A stretch of 64,000 bases of DNA from Vibrio zhanjiangensis. Lineage in GTDB: Bacteria > Pseudomonadota > Gammaproteobacteria > Enterobacterales > Vibrionaceae. The notes under the pieces are model-generated. The model made no database searches. It was not told the origin of the DNA and saw only the letters and a list, made by a program, of their open reading frames with translations. How positions within the stretch are numbered: the stretch's first letter is position 1; the number at the start of each line of letters is the position of its first letter. Both the position numbers and the translations under genes were made by a program. The DNA lies in assembly GCF_030161235.1 (NCBI RefSeq), contig NZ_BSPW01000073.1, positions 1-64,000 on the forward strand, given 5' to 3'. Below, piece by piece: positions 28,036 to 38,773 of this stretch.

Positions 28036-28838
28036 TGGAACAAATGATTTTGGATTATCCCTCATTACTGGTGGACAAATCAGCCATTGCTGTAGCATTT
28101 GGTAAAGCAGCAGACACTTATGATTCCCATGCTGCTTTCCAAAGAGAAGTTGGGGCTAGGCTACTTAAACTATTGCCTGAGGACATGCGCGGCAAAACAG
28201 TTCTGGATTTAGGTTGCGGTACAGGGTATTTCGCGGCGCTGCTACGGGATCGCGGGGCCCGTGTTGTTTGTTGTGATTTGTCTGAAAAAATGCTGGACAA
28301 GGCTAGGCAAAGGTGCGGACTAACAAACATGCAATACCACCAAGGCGATGCTGAATCTTTGCCTTTTGGCGATCGAAGCATTGATGTGGTGTTTTCAAGT
28401 CTGGCACTGCAATGGTGTAATGACCTTTCAGGACCCCTACGTGAAATGCGCAGAGTACTAAAGCCTGACGGAACGATTTATTTCTCTACTTTACTTGATG
28501 GCTCACTGCATGAACTCAAACAATCATGGAATGTGGCAGATAAATATCAACATGTTAATGATTTTCATACTTTAGATCAGATAAAAATTGCGTTAGCGCA
28601 AGCTGGTTGTCACTGCCATCAGTTAGACTTGCCTACTATTACGGTCTGGTATGACTCCGCATTTTCATTAATGAGGGACCTAAAAGGGATTGGTGCGAAT
28701 TATGTTAGTGGACGCTCCAATGGACTTACTAACCGTAGTATGTTGCTAAAAGTCGAGCAGGCTTATCGAGGTTTTAGAAATCATCAAGGACTGGTGCCTG
28801 CCACGTATCAGGTTTGTTTGGGAGTGATTCATATATGA
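28035..28838 (+). CDS. bioC: Malonyl-ACP O-methyltransferase BioC
   Basis: A 267-residue class I SAM methyltransferase. It masks the free carboxyl of malonyl-ACP as a methyl ester so that the fatty-acid machinery can build the pimeloyl chain. The SAM motif [12 protein letters not shown] (about residues 54-65), then CCDLSEKML, and the later [15 protein letters not shown] are family features. It overlaps bioF by one base and bioD by four (ATGA). No bioH is present in the window; the esterase is usually elsewhere. Confidence 0.94.
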   Translation: MEQMILDYPSLLVDKSAIAVAFGKAADTYDSHAAFQREVGARLLKLLPEDMRGKTVLDLGCGTGYFAALLRDRGARVVCCDLSEKMLDKARQRCGLTNMQYHQGDAESLPFGDRSIDVVFSSLALQWCNDLSGPLREMRRVLKPDGTIYFSTLLDGSLHELKQSWNVADKYQHVNDFHTLDQIKIALAQAGCHCHQLDLPTITVWYDSAFSLMRDLKGIGANYVSGRSNGLTNRSMLLKVEQAYRGFRNHQGLVPATYQVCLGVIHI

Positions 28839-29521
28839 CTAACGCATTTTTTGTTGCGGGCACGGATACTGATGTCGGCAAAACAGTGGCTTCTACTGCA
28901 ATTCTCAATGCACTTGCGCTAAAGGAAATTAAAACGATTGGTTATAAACCAGTTGCAGCGGGCAGTGAAAAAACAGAAGAGGGATATCGCAACTCTGATG
29001 CGTTATATCTGCAAAAGGCTGCGACGCTCGAAGTGAGTTATGAGGACATTAACCCGTATCCACTTGAACTTCCTACGTCACCGCATATTGCCGCTCAACG
29101 TGAAGGGGTGAATATTGAATACTCGGTGCTTAGCGATAAGCTTCTCAACCACAAAAAGAAAGCAGACATTGTCTTAGTTGAAGGTGCTGGTGGGTGGCGA
29201 GTACCGGTTAATGATAAGCAATGTCTTTCTAGCTGGGTTCAGCAAGAGAAGCTTCCGGTGATTTTAGTTGTCGGTATAAAGCTTGGCTGCTTAAGTCATG
29301 CCATGTTGACGGTCGATGCGATCGAAGCTGATGGTTTGAAAATTGTCGGTTGGATTGCCAACAGAATAAATCCAGGTACGGAACACTATGCTGATATTAT
29401 AGCGATGCTAGAGAACAAAATTGGTGCACCTAAACTGGGAGAAATTCCTTATGTGCCAAGTATTAAGCAGAAAAATCTCGCCAAATATATAGATATTTCT
29501 TCGCTTTTAAGCTTGTCATGA
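28835..29521 (+). CDS. bioD: Dethiobiotin synthetase BioD
   Basis: BioD closes the ureido ring of biotin, forming dethiobiotin from diaminopelargonate, CO2 and ATP. The 228-residue protein has the P-loop [10 protein letters not shown] (residues 8-17), then YKPVAAGS, the EGAGGWRVP motif and the ANRINP nucleotide segment. The ATG at 28835 overlaps the bioC stop codon (ATGA); the upstream ATG at 28814 lies inside bioC. It is the last gene of bioBFCD, followed by a terminator. Confidence 0.95.
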   Translation: MTNAFFVAGTDTDVGKTVASTAILNALALKEIKTIGYKPVAAGSEKTEEGYRNSDALYLQKAATLEVSYEDINPYPLELPTSPHIAAQREGVNIEYSVLSDKLLNHKKKADIVLVEGAGGWRVPVNDKQCLSSWVQQEKLPVILVVGIKLGCLSHAMLTVDAIEADGLKIVGWIANRINPGTEHYADIIAMLENKIGAPKLGEIPYVPSIKQKNLAKYIDISSLLSLS

Positions 29522-29540
29522 TTTTTGCTCTAGAAATAAA

Positions 29541-29567
29541 AAAGGCTGCTTTGTGATGCAGCCTTTT
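29541..29567. terminator. Terminator between bioD and the small convergent gene
   Basis: AAAGGCTGC and GCAGCCTTT pair around TTTGTGAT, with A on the left and T on the right, so it may stop both transcripts. Confidence 0.85.
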
Positions 29568-29587
29568 CTAATTCTAAACAGAGGTTT

Positions 29588-29755
29588 TTAGTTGTCCTGA
29601 TTGGCACTGGCTATAGTTTGATGGGCCTCAGCAACATGCTTTTTTACTTGTTGCTGAGCGCATATACCAAGTTGTTGCTTTGCCTCTTCCTCTGAAATAC
29701 CAAGATGGCAACACAGTAAATCAATTGCCATCTGGTAGTTATGTGTTTCAGCCAT
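29588..29755 (-). CDS. Small conserved-looking protein of unknown function (54 aa)
   Basis: I do not recognise a family. The protein MAETHNYQMAIDLLCCHLG continues with SEEEAKQQLGICAQQQ and is helical, cytoplasmic and cysteine-containing (three Cys). The start at 29755 has AAGGA seven bases upstream; six codons earlier is another ATG, but the ribosome binding site lies inside that extension. Convergent with bioD and preceded by its own intergenic region. The good ribosome binding site and the neat terminator on its 3' side make it a probable real gene. Confidence 0.65.
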   Translation of the reverse strand: MAETHNYQMAIDLLCCHLGISEEEAKQQLGICAQQQVKKHVAEAHQTIASANQDN

Positions 29756-30072
29756 GATGTTGTCCTTTTTCACATGGATATTTTATTCAGGCACAATCTA
29801 ACATGTGTGTAATTCGGAGCAATAAGACAAAAGTCTAATCTCGTAAATACTCACTTATACATTTCAATGAACGTATTTCAGTAACAAATTTTTGCTGAAA
29901 CCAAATGTTTCAATTTGTTCCTACCACTTGTAATTAAAAGCAATAGACTATATCTAATAGAGAGATAATCAGTTCCCAAGCCGCCTTGTCCATCCCTGAT
30001 AGGGTTACTTAGCATAGGTCAATGCGGCTAAGTATTGGGACATCAGAAAGAGTTCAGTGTCGGAGAAAAGTA

Positions 30073-30936
30073 ATGAAACGTGTAATGTTATTTTTGGCAA
30101 CCAACTTGGCCGTAGTATTGGTCTTGAGTGTGGTGTTAAATATTGTCTACTCTGTGACGGGTATGCAACCGGGTAGCCTATCTGGTTTGCTCGTTATGGC
30201 CGCGGTATTTGGTTTTGGTGGTGCGTTTATTTCTTTAATGATGTCCAAGGGGATGGCACTTCGTTCTGTGGGTGGAAGGGTGATTGAGAGTCCACGCAAT
30301 GAGACGGAACATTGGTTACTTGAAACCGTTCGTCGCCAGTCACAGCAAGTAGGAATAGGGATGCCAACGGTAGCCATTTATGACTCAGCAGACATCAATG
30401 CGTTTGCGACTGGTGCAAAGCGCGATGATTCCTTAGTGGCCGTATCAACGGGGCTGCTTCACAATATGACGCGAGATGAAGCAGAAGCGGTACTCGCTCA
30501 TGAAGTTAGCCATATTGCGAATGGCGATATGGTGACCATGACACTTATGCAAGGCGTTGTAAATACATTTGTTATTTTCCTGTCGCGCTTTATCGCAAAT
30601 ATTGTCTCTTCTAATAGCGATGAAGAAGAGGGAGGCAGTAACATGCTGGTTTACTTTGGTGTGTCTATGGTACTAGAACTCGTGTTTGGCTTCCTTGCCA
30701 GTTTTATTACTATGTGGTACAGCCGGCATAGAGAATTTCATGCTGATGCTGGTGCGGCCAATCTTGTTGGTAAACATAAAATGATTGCGGCTTTGGAACG
30801 TTTGAAACTGAGTCATGAATCTCAGTTAGAAGGTTCAATGATGGCATTTGGAATTAATGGTAAGCGCTCAATGACCGAGCTGCTAATGAGTCACCCTCCA
30901 CTAGACAAGCGTATTTCAGCATTACGTAACTTATAG
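30073..30936 (+). CDS. htpX: Protease HtpX
   Basis: An inner-membrane zinc metalloprotease (M48B) that helps FtsH degrade misfolded membrane proteins. The 287-residue protein (E. coli 293) has two N-terminal membrane segments (about residues 4-24 and 33-53), the zinc motif [12 protein letters not shown] near residue 140, two more hydrophobic stretches, and the third zinc ligand in [12 protein letters not shown]. The chosen ATG at 30073 has GGAG nine bases upstream; 17 extra residues of a longer frame are hydrophilic and not family-like. The 299 nt upstream hold no other gene; I could not assign a heat-shock or Cpx site with confidence. A terminator follows. Confidence 0.95.
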   Translation: MKRVMLFLATNLAVVLVLSVVLNIVYSVTGMQPGSLSGLLVMAAVFGFGGAFISLMMSKGMALRSVGGRVIESPRNETEHWLLETVRRQSQQVGIGMPTVAIYDSADINAFATGAKRDDSLVAVSTGLLHNMTRDEAEAVLAHEVSHIANGDMVTMTLMQGVVNTFVIFLSRFIANIVSSNSDEEEGGSNMLVYFGVSMVLELVFGFLASFITMWYSRHREFHADAGAANLVGKHKMIAALERLKLSHESQLEGSMMAFGINGKRSMTELLMSHPPLDKRISALRNL

Positions 30937-30971
30937 TGAAATTACCGACCACCAGATGTCCTAATAAATTG

Positions 30972-31003
30972 AAAAGGCTTGGCTTATAACCAAGCCTTTT
31001 TTG
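30972..31003 (+). terminator. Terminator after htpX
   Basis: AAAAGGCTTGG and CCAAGCCTTTT pair around CTTATAA, with six T in the tail. It isolates htpX from the lipid operon. Confidence 0.88.
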
Positions 31004-31030
31004 ATCTCTTTAGTTTGTGAGCCGTATAAG

Positions 31031-31110
31031 TTATACAAATTAAAAGTTGTACAAGTTTTCGAAGTCACCTAGAGTTTCTGTGTTGTACAACAAAATTTTA
31101 TGTATAACAA
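31031..31110. promoter_or_regulatory. TTRTACAA operator array before the lipid operon
   Basis: Three palindromic octamers are seen: TTATACAA at 31031-31038, TTGTACAA at 31047-31054 and TTGTACAA at 31083-31090, with a related reversed copy TGTATAACAA at 31101-31110. They lie 17-96 nt before the first gene. Such sites fit a MerR-type regulator, most likely the B12/light-responsive LitR/CarH group, which controls Cfa-containing operons in several gamma-proteobacteria; this link is inferred. No regulator gene is next to it. Confidence 0.55.
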
Positions 31111-31126
31111 TTTGCGAGGTACTTGA

Positions 31127-31546
31127 ATGGATGTGCAAACAGTTGGTGAGGTTTATCAGCAGCTCAATAAGTCAAACCTTCATCTACTATCAGATATTTA
31201 TCATGAAGAAGTAGTGTTTGAAGATGCAGCCCATAAGTTAGAAGGCTGGTGTAAATTAGAAAGTTACTTCCAAACCCTATACAGCAACGTACACCGCTGT
31301 GACTTCGATATTATCGAACATCAGCAATCCGGTGACAGTGGATTTTTGACTTGGAAGATGGCGCTGGTACATCCAAAGTTATCAGGGGGGGCTACCGTCT
31401 ATGTCAATGGGGTAAGTCACTTGAAATTTTCTCAAGGTAAAGTGATATACCATAGAGATTATTTCGATTTGGGAGAGATGCTATATGAAAATCTGCCATT
31501 GCTTGGGGCCGTCATAAAGGCTATCAAAGTGAGGCTGGGGAAATGA
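31127..31546 (+). CDS. NTF2-like (SnoaL-type) protein
   Basis: First gene of an eight-gene operon. The 139-residue protein has the cone-shaped NTF2/SnoaL fold pattern: VGEVYQQLNKSNLHLLSDIYHEEVVFEDA and a later GVSHLKFSQGKVIYHRDYFDLG. This fold holds many small enzymes and binding proteins; no catalytic activity can be assigned. Its stop overlaps the start of the SDR gene (ATGA). The ATG has GCGAGG eight bases upstream. Confidence 0.75.
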   Translation: MDVQTVGEVYQQLNKSNLHLLSDIYHEEVVFEDAAHKLEGWCKLESYFQTLYSNVHRCDFDIIEHQQSGDSGFLTWKMALVHPKLSGGATVYVNGVSHLKFSQGKVIYHRDYFDLGEMLYENLPLLGAVIKAIKVRLGK

Positions 31547-32268
31547 ATACCGTATTAATTACCGGTGCTACCTCCGGAATTGGCTTACAACTCGCTATGG
31601 ATTATGCCAACAGTGGCGCAATTGTTTATGCATGTGGTCGTAACCAAGAACGTTTGTGTGATCTGAAACGACAGTTTGGTAATCTTCACAGTTTAGCCTT
31701 TGATCTCACCGATCTTGAAGCCACCAAGGTTGCGTTGAACAACTTAGAATACATCCCTGATTTATGGATTTTGAATGCTGGTGATTGTGAGTACATCAAT
31801 AATGGACATCTTGATTCTAAGCTAGTAAAGCGTATTTTTGACATCAATGTCCTTGGGTTAACGAATGCCATTGAGGCTTGTCAGCCTTATTTTCGAAAGG
31901 GTCAAAGAATTGCGATTGTCGGCTCTATAGCGAGCGAAGTCGCTTTGCCTCGCGCCGAAGCTTATGGTGCTTCTAAGGCGGCAGTGAGTTATTTAGCAAG
32001 AGCACTGCAGCTGGATTTAAAGCCTCAAGGTGTTGAAGTATCGATAATTTACCCAGGCTTTGTGAAAACGCCCCTTACGGATAAAAATACCTTCGACATG
32101 CCTATGGTCATCTCTTGTGAACAGGCTTCAAAGGAAATTCGGCGAGGTTTGGCTAAGGGCCATAGTCACATCTATTTTCCCAAGACATTTACATCAATGC
32201 TGCGTTTGATAGGAGCACTGCCATATCGTTGGCAAAATGTTCTTACCTCGAAGTTGCTTGCCCAATAA
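31543..32268 (+). CDS. Short-chain dehydrogenase/reductase
   Basis: A 241-residue classical SDR. The nucleotide-binding motif TGATSGIG lies at residues 7-14, LNAG at about 75, and the catalytic YGASK at about 145 with a preceding Ser (GSIAS). The absence of an Asp after the second strand and an Arg (CGRNQERL) suggests NADPH. The substrate is unknown; within this operon a lipid-modifying redox step is likely. It overlaps the NTF2-like gene. Confidence 0.88.
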   Translation: MNTVLITGATSGIGLQLAMDYANSGAIVYACGRNQERLCDLKRQFGNLHSLAFDLTDLEATKVALNNLEYIPDLWILNAGDCEYINNGHLDSKLVKRIFDINVLGLTNAIEACQPYFRKGQRIAIVGSIASEVALPRAEAYGASKAAVSYLARALQLDLKPQGVEVSIIYPGFVKTPLTDKNTFDMPMVISCEQASKEIRRGLAKGHSHIYFPKTFTSMLRLIGALPYRWQNVLTSKLLAQ

Positions 32269-32281
32269 TAGGAACAATGCC

Positions 32282-33562
32282 ATGAATATAGCAATTATAG
32301 GTTCAGGGATTTCAGGCTTAACATGTGGTTATTATTTACATCGTGATCATGATGTGACTGTATTTGAAGCCAACAATTATGTTGGAGGGCATACAGCTAC
32401 GGTGGATATCGATCTTGATGGACGACATTATGCCATCGATACAGGTTTTATTGTTTTTAACGATAGAACCTATCCCAATTTCATTGAACTTTTGCGAGAG
32501 ATTGGGGTTGAACGAGTTCCGAGTCAAATGAGCTTCAGTGTAAGAAATGATGCTAACGGACTTGAATATAATGGGCACACCTTGTTGAGTTTATTTGCGC
32601 AAAAACGCAACTGGCTGAATCCTAAGTTTTACTCGTTTATTTTTGAAATACTGCGCTTTAACAAAAAAGTCAAAGAGATTGCGCAACAAGATATTGGCCT
32701 TGAGGTGACTCTGGGAGAGTTTCTGGCATCTCGAAAATTTAGTCTTTTCTTTTGTGACAACTACATATTGCCTATGGGAGCGGCGATATGGTCTTCGACA
32801 TTGGCAGATATGAGAGCTTTCCCTCTGGGATTTTTTGCAAGGTTTTTCTTAAATCATGGGCTTCTTGATATCGTCGATAGACCTCAATGGTATGTGATAA
32901 AGGGCGGTTCGAAAGAATATATCAAGCCTTTGACGCAAGGGTTCGTCGACCGAATAAGGCTCAATACTCCAGTCGATGCGGTAAGCAGAGATCAGGCTGG
33001 CGTTACGATTCACTCTAACGGGAAAAGTGAGCGTTTTGATCATGTTATTTTTGCCTGCCATAGTGATCAAGCATTGAGTTTAATTAAAGATTCAAGCACA
33101 AGTGAACAGTCAATACTGTCAAAATTAACGTATCAAGCAAATGAGGTGGTTTTACATACCGATGAGAGTTTACTGCCCAAGCGAAAGGCTGCATGGGCTT
33201 CTTGGAACTATCGATTAACTGGTGGTACTAAGGAGCATGATCGGGCCCCAATGCTGACCTATAACATGAACATATTGCAACATATCAAGGCGCGAGAAAC
33301 ATTTTGTGTATCACTAAATAGCAGCGAAAAAATAAGCCAAGAGAAAGTATTGCGCCGTTTTGTCTATCATCATCCTGTATTTAGTCGCCAGTCCATCAAT
33401 GCACAGTCGAGAAAAGGGGAAATTAACGGTGTCAATAATACTTGGTTTTGCGGAGCATATTGGTACAACGGTTTTCATGAAGATGGAGTAAAAAGTGCGT
33501 TAGATGTAGTGACAGGTATTAGGGCTTACAGCTCAAACCTTGGTGCTAAAGGGGCTGCATAA
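32282..33562 (+). CDS. FAD-dependent amine-oxidase-like oxidoreductase
   Basis: A 426-residue flavoprotein. The Rossmann motif IIGSGISGLTCGYYL (residues 4-18), VFEANNYVGGHTATV and a C-terminal WFCGAYWYNGFHEDGVKSA mark the NAD(P)-binding/flavin amine oxidase group. In many gamma- and alpha-proteobacteria a gene of this type sits next to DUF1365 and Cfa genes (for example the RSP1087-1091 operon of Rhodobacter), where it takes part in the synthesis of unusual lipids under singlet-oxygen stress. The start ATG at 32282 has AGGA nine bases upstream; a longer frame starts inside the SDR gene and is not family-like. Confidence 0.85.
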   Translation: MNIAIIGSGISGLTCGYYLHRDHDVTVFEANNYVGGHTATVDIDLDGRHYAIDTGFIVFNDRTYPNFIELLREIGVERVPSQMSFSVRNDANGLEYNGHTLLSLFAQKRNWLNPKFYSFIFEILRFNKKVKEIAQQDIGLEVTLGEFLASRKFSLFFCDNYILPMGAAIWSSTLADMRAFPLGFFARFFLNHGLLDIVDRPQWYVIKGGSKEYIKPLTQGFVDRIRLNTPVDAVSRDQAGVTIHSNGKSERFDHVIFACHSDQALSLIKDSSTSEQSILSKLTYQANEVVLHTDESLLPKRKAAWASWNYRLTGGTKEHDRAPMLTYNMNILQHIKARETFCVSLNSSEKISQEKVLRRFVYHHPVFSRQSINAQSRKGEINGVNNTWFCGAYWYNGFHEDGVKSALDVVTGIRAYSSNLGAKGAA

Positions 33563-33563
33563 T

Positions 33564-34343
33564 ATGCTGTTGCAGAAAAAAAGTTGTTTATTTGTTGGTG
33601 ATGTTAGGCATAGACGCTTTAGCCCTATCGAGCATTCATTGAACTATACACTTTTTATGCCGTGTTTAGATCTTGATGAACTTGAAGCGTTAGAAAACCA
33701 AGTGTGGGGCTTTGGCCGTAGATGGTGGCATTGGGCAAGGTTTAAGCGTAGTGATTATCTAGGCTCTGGAGACTTGAAACAGTCGGTATGTGATAAAGTA
33801 TATGAGCTTGGAGGAGAGCGACTTGAGGGGAGTGTCAAAGCGGTTATTCATCTCAGATATTTTGGTATTTATTTCAGCCCTGTAAATTTTTACTACATCT
33901 ATGATCGAGAAGGTTGTTGGCGTTACTTGCTGGCAGAAGTGAGCAACACACCTTGGAATGAACGACACTACTATTTACTCGACGCACGAAACTCCAAATC
34001 TTGGGTGCATCCAAAGGCATTTCATGTCTCACCATTTAACCCGATAGACCAAGAATATCATTGGAAAATTAAACCTTTATCCTCGCATTTATCTATCCAC
34101 CTTGAATGTCATCAGGGCAACAAACAATTTGACGCGACGATGAAAATGAAACAGAAAGCCTTTAATTCACACACATTACTTAAGCTCTTAGTGTTAACCC
34201 CAGCTCTAGCGGTCAAAATGCTTGCTGGGATTTACTGGCACGCTTTAAAACTTTGGCTTAAAGGTGCACCTTTCTACTCTCATCCAAAGTACGAGCAGCA
34301 AGATGAAAAACAACCTACTCGCAGTGCAAATATCGAAAAATAA
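33564..34343 (+). CDS. DUF1365 family protein
   Basis: A 259-residue protein of unknown activity, almost always found between a flavin amine-oxidase-like gene and a Cfa gene. Family motifs are GDVRHRRFSPIEHSLNY near the start, YFGIYFSPVNFYYIYD, WNERHYYLL, and PKAFHVSPFNPID. The C-terminus has a hydrophobic helix. The ATG lies one base after the stop of the preceding gene. Association with membrane-lipid modification is from gene context. Confidence 0.88.
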   Translation: MLLQKKSCLFVGDVRHRRFSPIEHSLNYTLFMPCLDLDELEALENQVWGFGRRWWHWARFKRSDYLGSGDLKQSVCDKVYELGGERLEGSVKAVIHLRYFGIYFSPVNFYYIYDREGCWRYLLAEVSNTPWNERHYYLLDARNSKSWVHPKAFHVSPFNPIDQEYHWKIKPLSSHLSIHLECHQGNKQFDATMKMKQKAFNSHTLLKLLVLTPALAVKMLAGIYWHALKLWLKGAPFYSHPKYEQQDEKQPTRSANIEK

Positions 34344-34358
34344 CAAGGAGCTGAAGCA

Positions 34359-35606
34359 ATGATTCATTCACAGACGCTACCTATGCCAAACCCACTGACC
34401 TCGATGCAGAAAGCAGCACGTAGTATCGCGTTTAGTTGTCTAAGTAAACTTCAGCATGGATCTTTAACTATTGTTGAGTCGTTTGATTCCCAAGTGTCAA
34501 AAGAGACACATATGCAATTTGGAAATGCGATTGATAAAAAGGGTAGTGCTGTTATTAAGATTAAGCATCCAGATTTTTACTCTCGACTCTTGAAAGGTGG
34601 CAGTATCTCAGCAGGTGAGGCGTATATGGATGGATGGTGGGATAGCCCAGATCTGACGGCCTTGATGCAGCTGATGGCACTGAACTTATCGACCATAGAT
34701 GTGATTGAAAACAAAAGCAGTATATTGTCGAAGCTCGCCTATAAGTTTGGACACTGGTTAAATCGTAACACTGTACTTAACTCCGCCAAAAACATACAAG
34801 CTCATTATGACCTAAGCAACGAGTTATACCAGACGTTTTTAGACAAGAGAATGCTTTATTCATCGGGGTATTACCACACAGATTCCGACACTTTAGAACA
34901 AGCGCAAATCAATAAAATGGAGCGTTTATGTCAGCAGCTTAAACTTAGTGAAACTGACTCTGTCATTGAAATAGGAACGGGCTGGGGGGCGATGGCCATA
35001 TATATTGCAGAGCACTATGGTTGTCATGTGACCACTACGACCATTTCAAACCAGCAGTATCAATATGCCAAGCAGCAGATTGAGCAAAAAGGACTCGAAG
35101 ATAAGATCACTCTGCTTCAGAAAGATTATCGATTACTTGAAGGCAAGTATGACAAGCTAGTCTCAATTGAAATGATAGAGGCGGTTGGTAAGCAATTTTT
35201 GCAGTCGTATTTGGCAAAGTGTCAATCATTGCTTAAATCCGGTGGCTTAATGGCGATTCAGGCTATTACGATTGCGGATCAGCGTTACGTAAGTTACAGC
35301 AATAGCGTCGATTTTATCCAAAAGTACATTTTTCCCGGTGGCTTTTTACCCTCTATCACCGCACTTACTCAATCAACCACTAAGCATACGGATTTTGTGT
35401 TAAGAGATCTATTCGACCTCGGGCAAGATTATGCTCGCACTCTTAAAGACTGGCAAACGCGTTTTAATCATGCAGAAAAGCAGGTGCTGAAGCTAGGGTT
35501 TGATGAACGGTTTATTCGGATGTGGAATTACTACTTTTGCTATTGTGAAGGAGGATTTAAAGCAAGGTCAATTAGTACAGTGCACATGACATTGCAGCGT
35601 CCGTAA
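34359..35606 (+). CDS. Cyclopropane-fatty-acyl-phospholipid synthase-like methyltransferase
   Basis: A 415-residue SAM-dependent enzyme that transfers a methyl or methylene group to unsaturated acyl chains of phospholipids. Family motifs: HPDFYSRLLKGGSISAGEAYMDGWWD, IQAHYDLSNELYQTFLD, the SAM loop VIEIGTGWGAMAIYIAEHYG, and VSIEMIEAVG. The C-terminus keeps FIQKYIFPGG. Related proteins act as CFA synthase or as methyltransferase in furan-lipid synthesis (UfaM of Rhodobacter); the context with an amine-oxidase-like gene and a SDR favours a modified lipid. The ATG has AAGGAG ten bases upstream. Confidence 0.92.
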   Translation: MIHSQTLPMPNPLTSMQKAARSIAFSCLSKLQHGSLTIVESFDSQVSKETHMQFGNAIDKKGSAVIKIKHPDFYSRLLKGGSISAGEAYMDGWWDSPDLTALMQLMALNLSTIDVIENKSSILSKLAYKFGHWLNRNTVLNSAKNIQAHYDLSNELYQTFLDKRMLYSSGYYHTDSDTLEQAQINKMERLCQQLKLSETDSVIEIGTGWGAMAIYIAEHYGCHVTTTTISNQQYQYAKQQIEQKGLEDKITLLQKDYRLLEGKYDKLVSIEMIEAVGKQFLQSYLAKCQSLLKSGGLMAIQAITIADQRYVSYSNSVDFIQKYIFPGGFLPSITALTQSTTKHTDFVLRDLFDLGQDYARTLKDWQTRFNHAEKQVLKLGFDERFIRMWNYYFCYCEGGFKARSISTVHMTLQRP

Positions 35607-35630
35607 ACCTTAGTAGTCGGAGAAAAGTAG

Positions 35631-36110
35631 GTGAAACAGTTATTGATAGCGTCAACATGGTTTCAAGTGATATGGCTATGTGCCGTTGTCGGTAACTATG
35701 ATTGGCAGAGTGGCACTCTAGGCTTGGTGATCGCTACTTTGGTTATATCAGCTTTTAAAGGGTGGGTGCACTGGCGACTCTGGACCTGTATTTTAGTCAT
35801 GGGTGTCATAGTTGATTTCGCCAACCTATCTTTAGGCCTGTTTCAATTCGAAAAACACACTTTCCCTCTGTGGCTTACTGCGCTCTGGATGTTATTTGCG
35901 TGGTATGCACATTTTTTGCTCCCATTTTTGACCCGATACCCTCAGTCGGTCGTATCAATTGTAGGCGGGATCACTGGAGCATTAAGCTATTTGGCGGGAG
36001 AGAAGCTTGGAGCAGTCGCATTTGGTGTGCCGCTCTTCCCCACGATGGGAATATTACTGGTTGAGTGGTTCCTTATTGTATCGGTGATAGTGAGGGTTTA
36101 TAGGCTATGA
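35631..36110 (+). CDS. DUF2878 family membrane protein
   Basis: A 159-residue integral inner-membrane protein with about five hydrophobic helices. The pattern WFQVIWLCAVVGN, a conserved GVIVDFANLSLGLFQF and WMLFAWY fits DUF2878, which is found in Cfa operons of gamma-proteobacteria. The function is unknown. The start is GTG at 35631, with GGAGAAAAG upstream. The stop overlaps the next start (ATGA). Confidence 0.82.
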   Translation: MKQLLIASTWFQVIWLCAVVGNYDWQSGTLGLVIATLVISAFKGWVHWRLWTCILVMGVIVDFANLSLGLFQFEKHTFPLWLTALWMLFAWYAHFLLPFLTRYPQSVVSIVGGITGALSYLAGEKLGAVAFGVPLFPTMGILLVEWFLIVSVIVRVYRL

Positions 36111-36652
36111 GATACGCAGTAATGATGGTAGCTTGCCTCACTCTAACAGTGAGCACTAATGCATCGGTGGTGTCGGAAAAAGTAACAAGCAACTGGGGCG
36201 AATGGTCGAGTGTGGGTCAGGCTCAACTTACGATGTTTTTCTTCGATATCTATAAATCACAGCTGCTTACCCCAACTGGACACTATATTGTTGGTGATGA
36301 CATCACCCCACATCCTTTGGCTTTGTCGATAACATATCAAAGAGATATATCCCACAATCAGCTAGTAAAGGCAACGGTCACACAGTGGAACAAGCTAGGT
36401 TATCAGCATAATACCACCACCAAATGGGCTCAAAGCTTGGAAGCGATATTTCCGGACATTGAAAAGGGACATCAGCTTACTTATGTCACTGACGGGGTTC
36501 AGGGGAAATTTTATCATTCTCGCCCTGAGACTGGTACAGAGCTGATTGGGTATATTGAGGAAGAAGATTTCAATGACGCATTTCTTGCCATCTGGCTTTC
36601 TCCTAAGACAGAATTTCCTCTTTTAAGACAAAGCCTTATTGGTAACAAATAA
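36107..36652 (+). CDS. Chalcone isomerase-like exported protein
   Basis: A 181-residue periplasmic protein with a signal peptide (residues 1-19, cleaved after NAS). The downstream GQAQLTMFFFDIYKSQLLTPTGHY and the final LLRQSLIG match the chalcone-isomerase-like fold (PF16036), whose bacterial members probably bind fatty acids rather than make flavonoids. It overlaps the neighbouring genes on both sides (ATGA before, TAATG after), which fits tight co-translation within the lipid operon. Confidence 0.82.
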   Translation: MRYAVMMVACLTLTVSTNASVVSEKVTSNWGEWSSVGQAQLTMFFFDIYKSQLLTPTGHYIVGDDITPHPLALSITYQRDISHNQLVKATVTQWNKLGYQHNTTTKWAQSLEAIFPDIEKGHQLTYVTDGVQGKFYHSRPETGTELIGYIEEEDFNDAFLAIWLSPKTEFPLLRQSLIGNK

Positions 36653-37188
36653 TGTTTAAGTGGATAAAATGCCTAGTCGTCGCTGCTCTCTGTTTTGCTG
36701 TGATTGCCTGTAGCGGGGATATAGAAGATTATAGAGACACTAAACCAGAATTTGACTTGTTTGAATACTTTGAGGGGACATCAACGGCATGGGGTATGGT
36801 GCAAGACTATAGTCAGCTTCAAACACGCCGTTTTGAAGTGGCGATTACTGGCTCGGTTGATGGCAATACATTAACGCTTGTTGAGAACTTTGTGTTTGAT
36901 GATGGAGAGAGGTCTAGTCGAGTATGGACTATCGATCGTATCGGACAGGGGCAATATCAAGGCAAGGCAGAGGATATTATTGGAGTCGCTAAAGGAACGC
37001 AGGTCGGAAACGCTTTGCGTTGGCAATACGATTTTGAGCTTCAACGAGAGGACTCTGCGGTGGTGGTGTCATTTGATGACTGGTTATATCGCCAAGATAA
37101 ACGTCGTGTGTTTAATTTAACCAAAATTAAGAAATTTGGTCTTGAAGTAGGGCAGATAACGTTATTTTTTCAAAAAATCTCTCAATAA
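36652..37188 (+). CDS. DUF3833 family lipoprotein
   Basis: The last gene of the operon. The 178-residue protein has a type II signal peptide with lipobox VIACS (Cys20), so it is a lipoprotein, probably on the outer membrane because Ser follows Cys. The body has the calycin-like pattern FDLFEYFEGTSTAWGMVQDYSQL and WTIDRIGQGQYQGKAED, typical of DUF3833. The function is unknown. TAATG overlap with the chalcone-isomerase-like gene. A shared terminator follows. Confidence 0.85.
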   Translation: MFKWIKCLVVAALCFAVIACSGDIEDYRDTKPEFDLFEYFEGTSTAWGMVQDYSQLQTRRFEVAITGSVDGNTLTLVENFVFDDGERSSRVWTIDRIGQGQYQGKAEDIIGVAKGTQVGNALRWQYDFELQREDSAVVVSFDDWLYRQDKRRVFNLTKIKKFGLEVGQITLFFQKISQ

Positions 37189-37211
37189 AAAGCGGGGTCA
37201 TTGATCAACAA

Positions 37212-37239
37212 AAAGGGCCGCTTTTAAAAGTGGCCCTTT
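37212..37239. terminator. Bidirectional terminator between the lipid operon and purB
   Basis: AAAGGGCC and GGCCCTTT with paired inner bases CTTTTAAAAG form one long hairpin. A precedes and T follows. Both convergent transcripts probably end here. Confidence 0.8.
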
Positions 37240-37257
37240 GGGTTCAATAGCTTACTA

Positions 37258-38718
<1,461 letters not shown>

Positions 38719-38773
38719 TTATGGGCTTTGGGTGTGCTGGCCTACTTAACTTGTCGTAAAAAGGCCGTGATTT

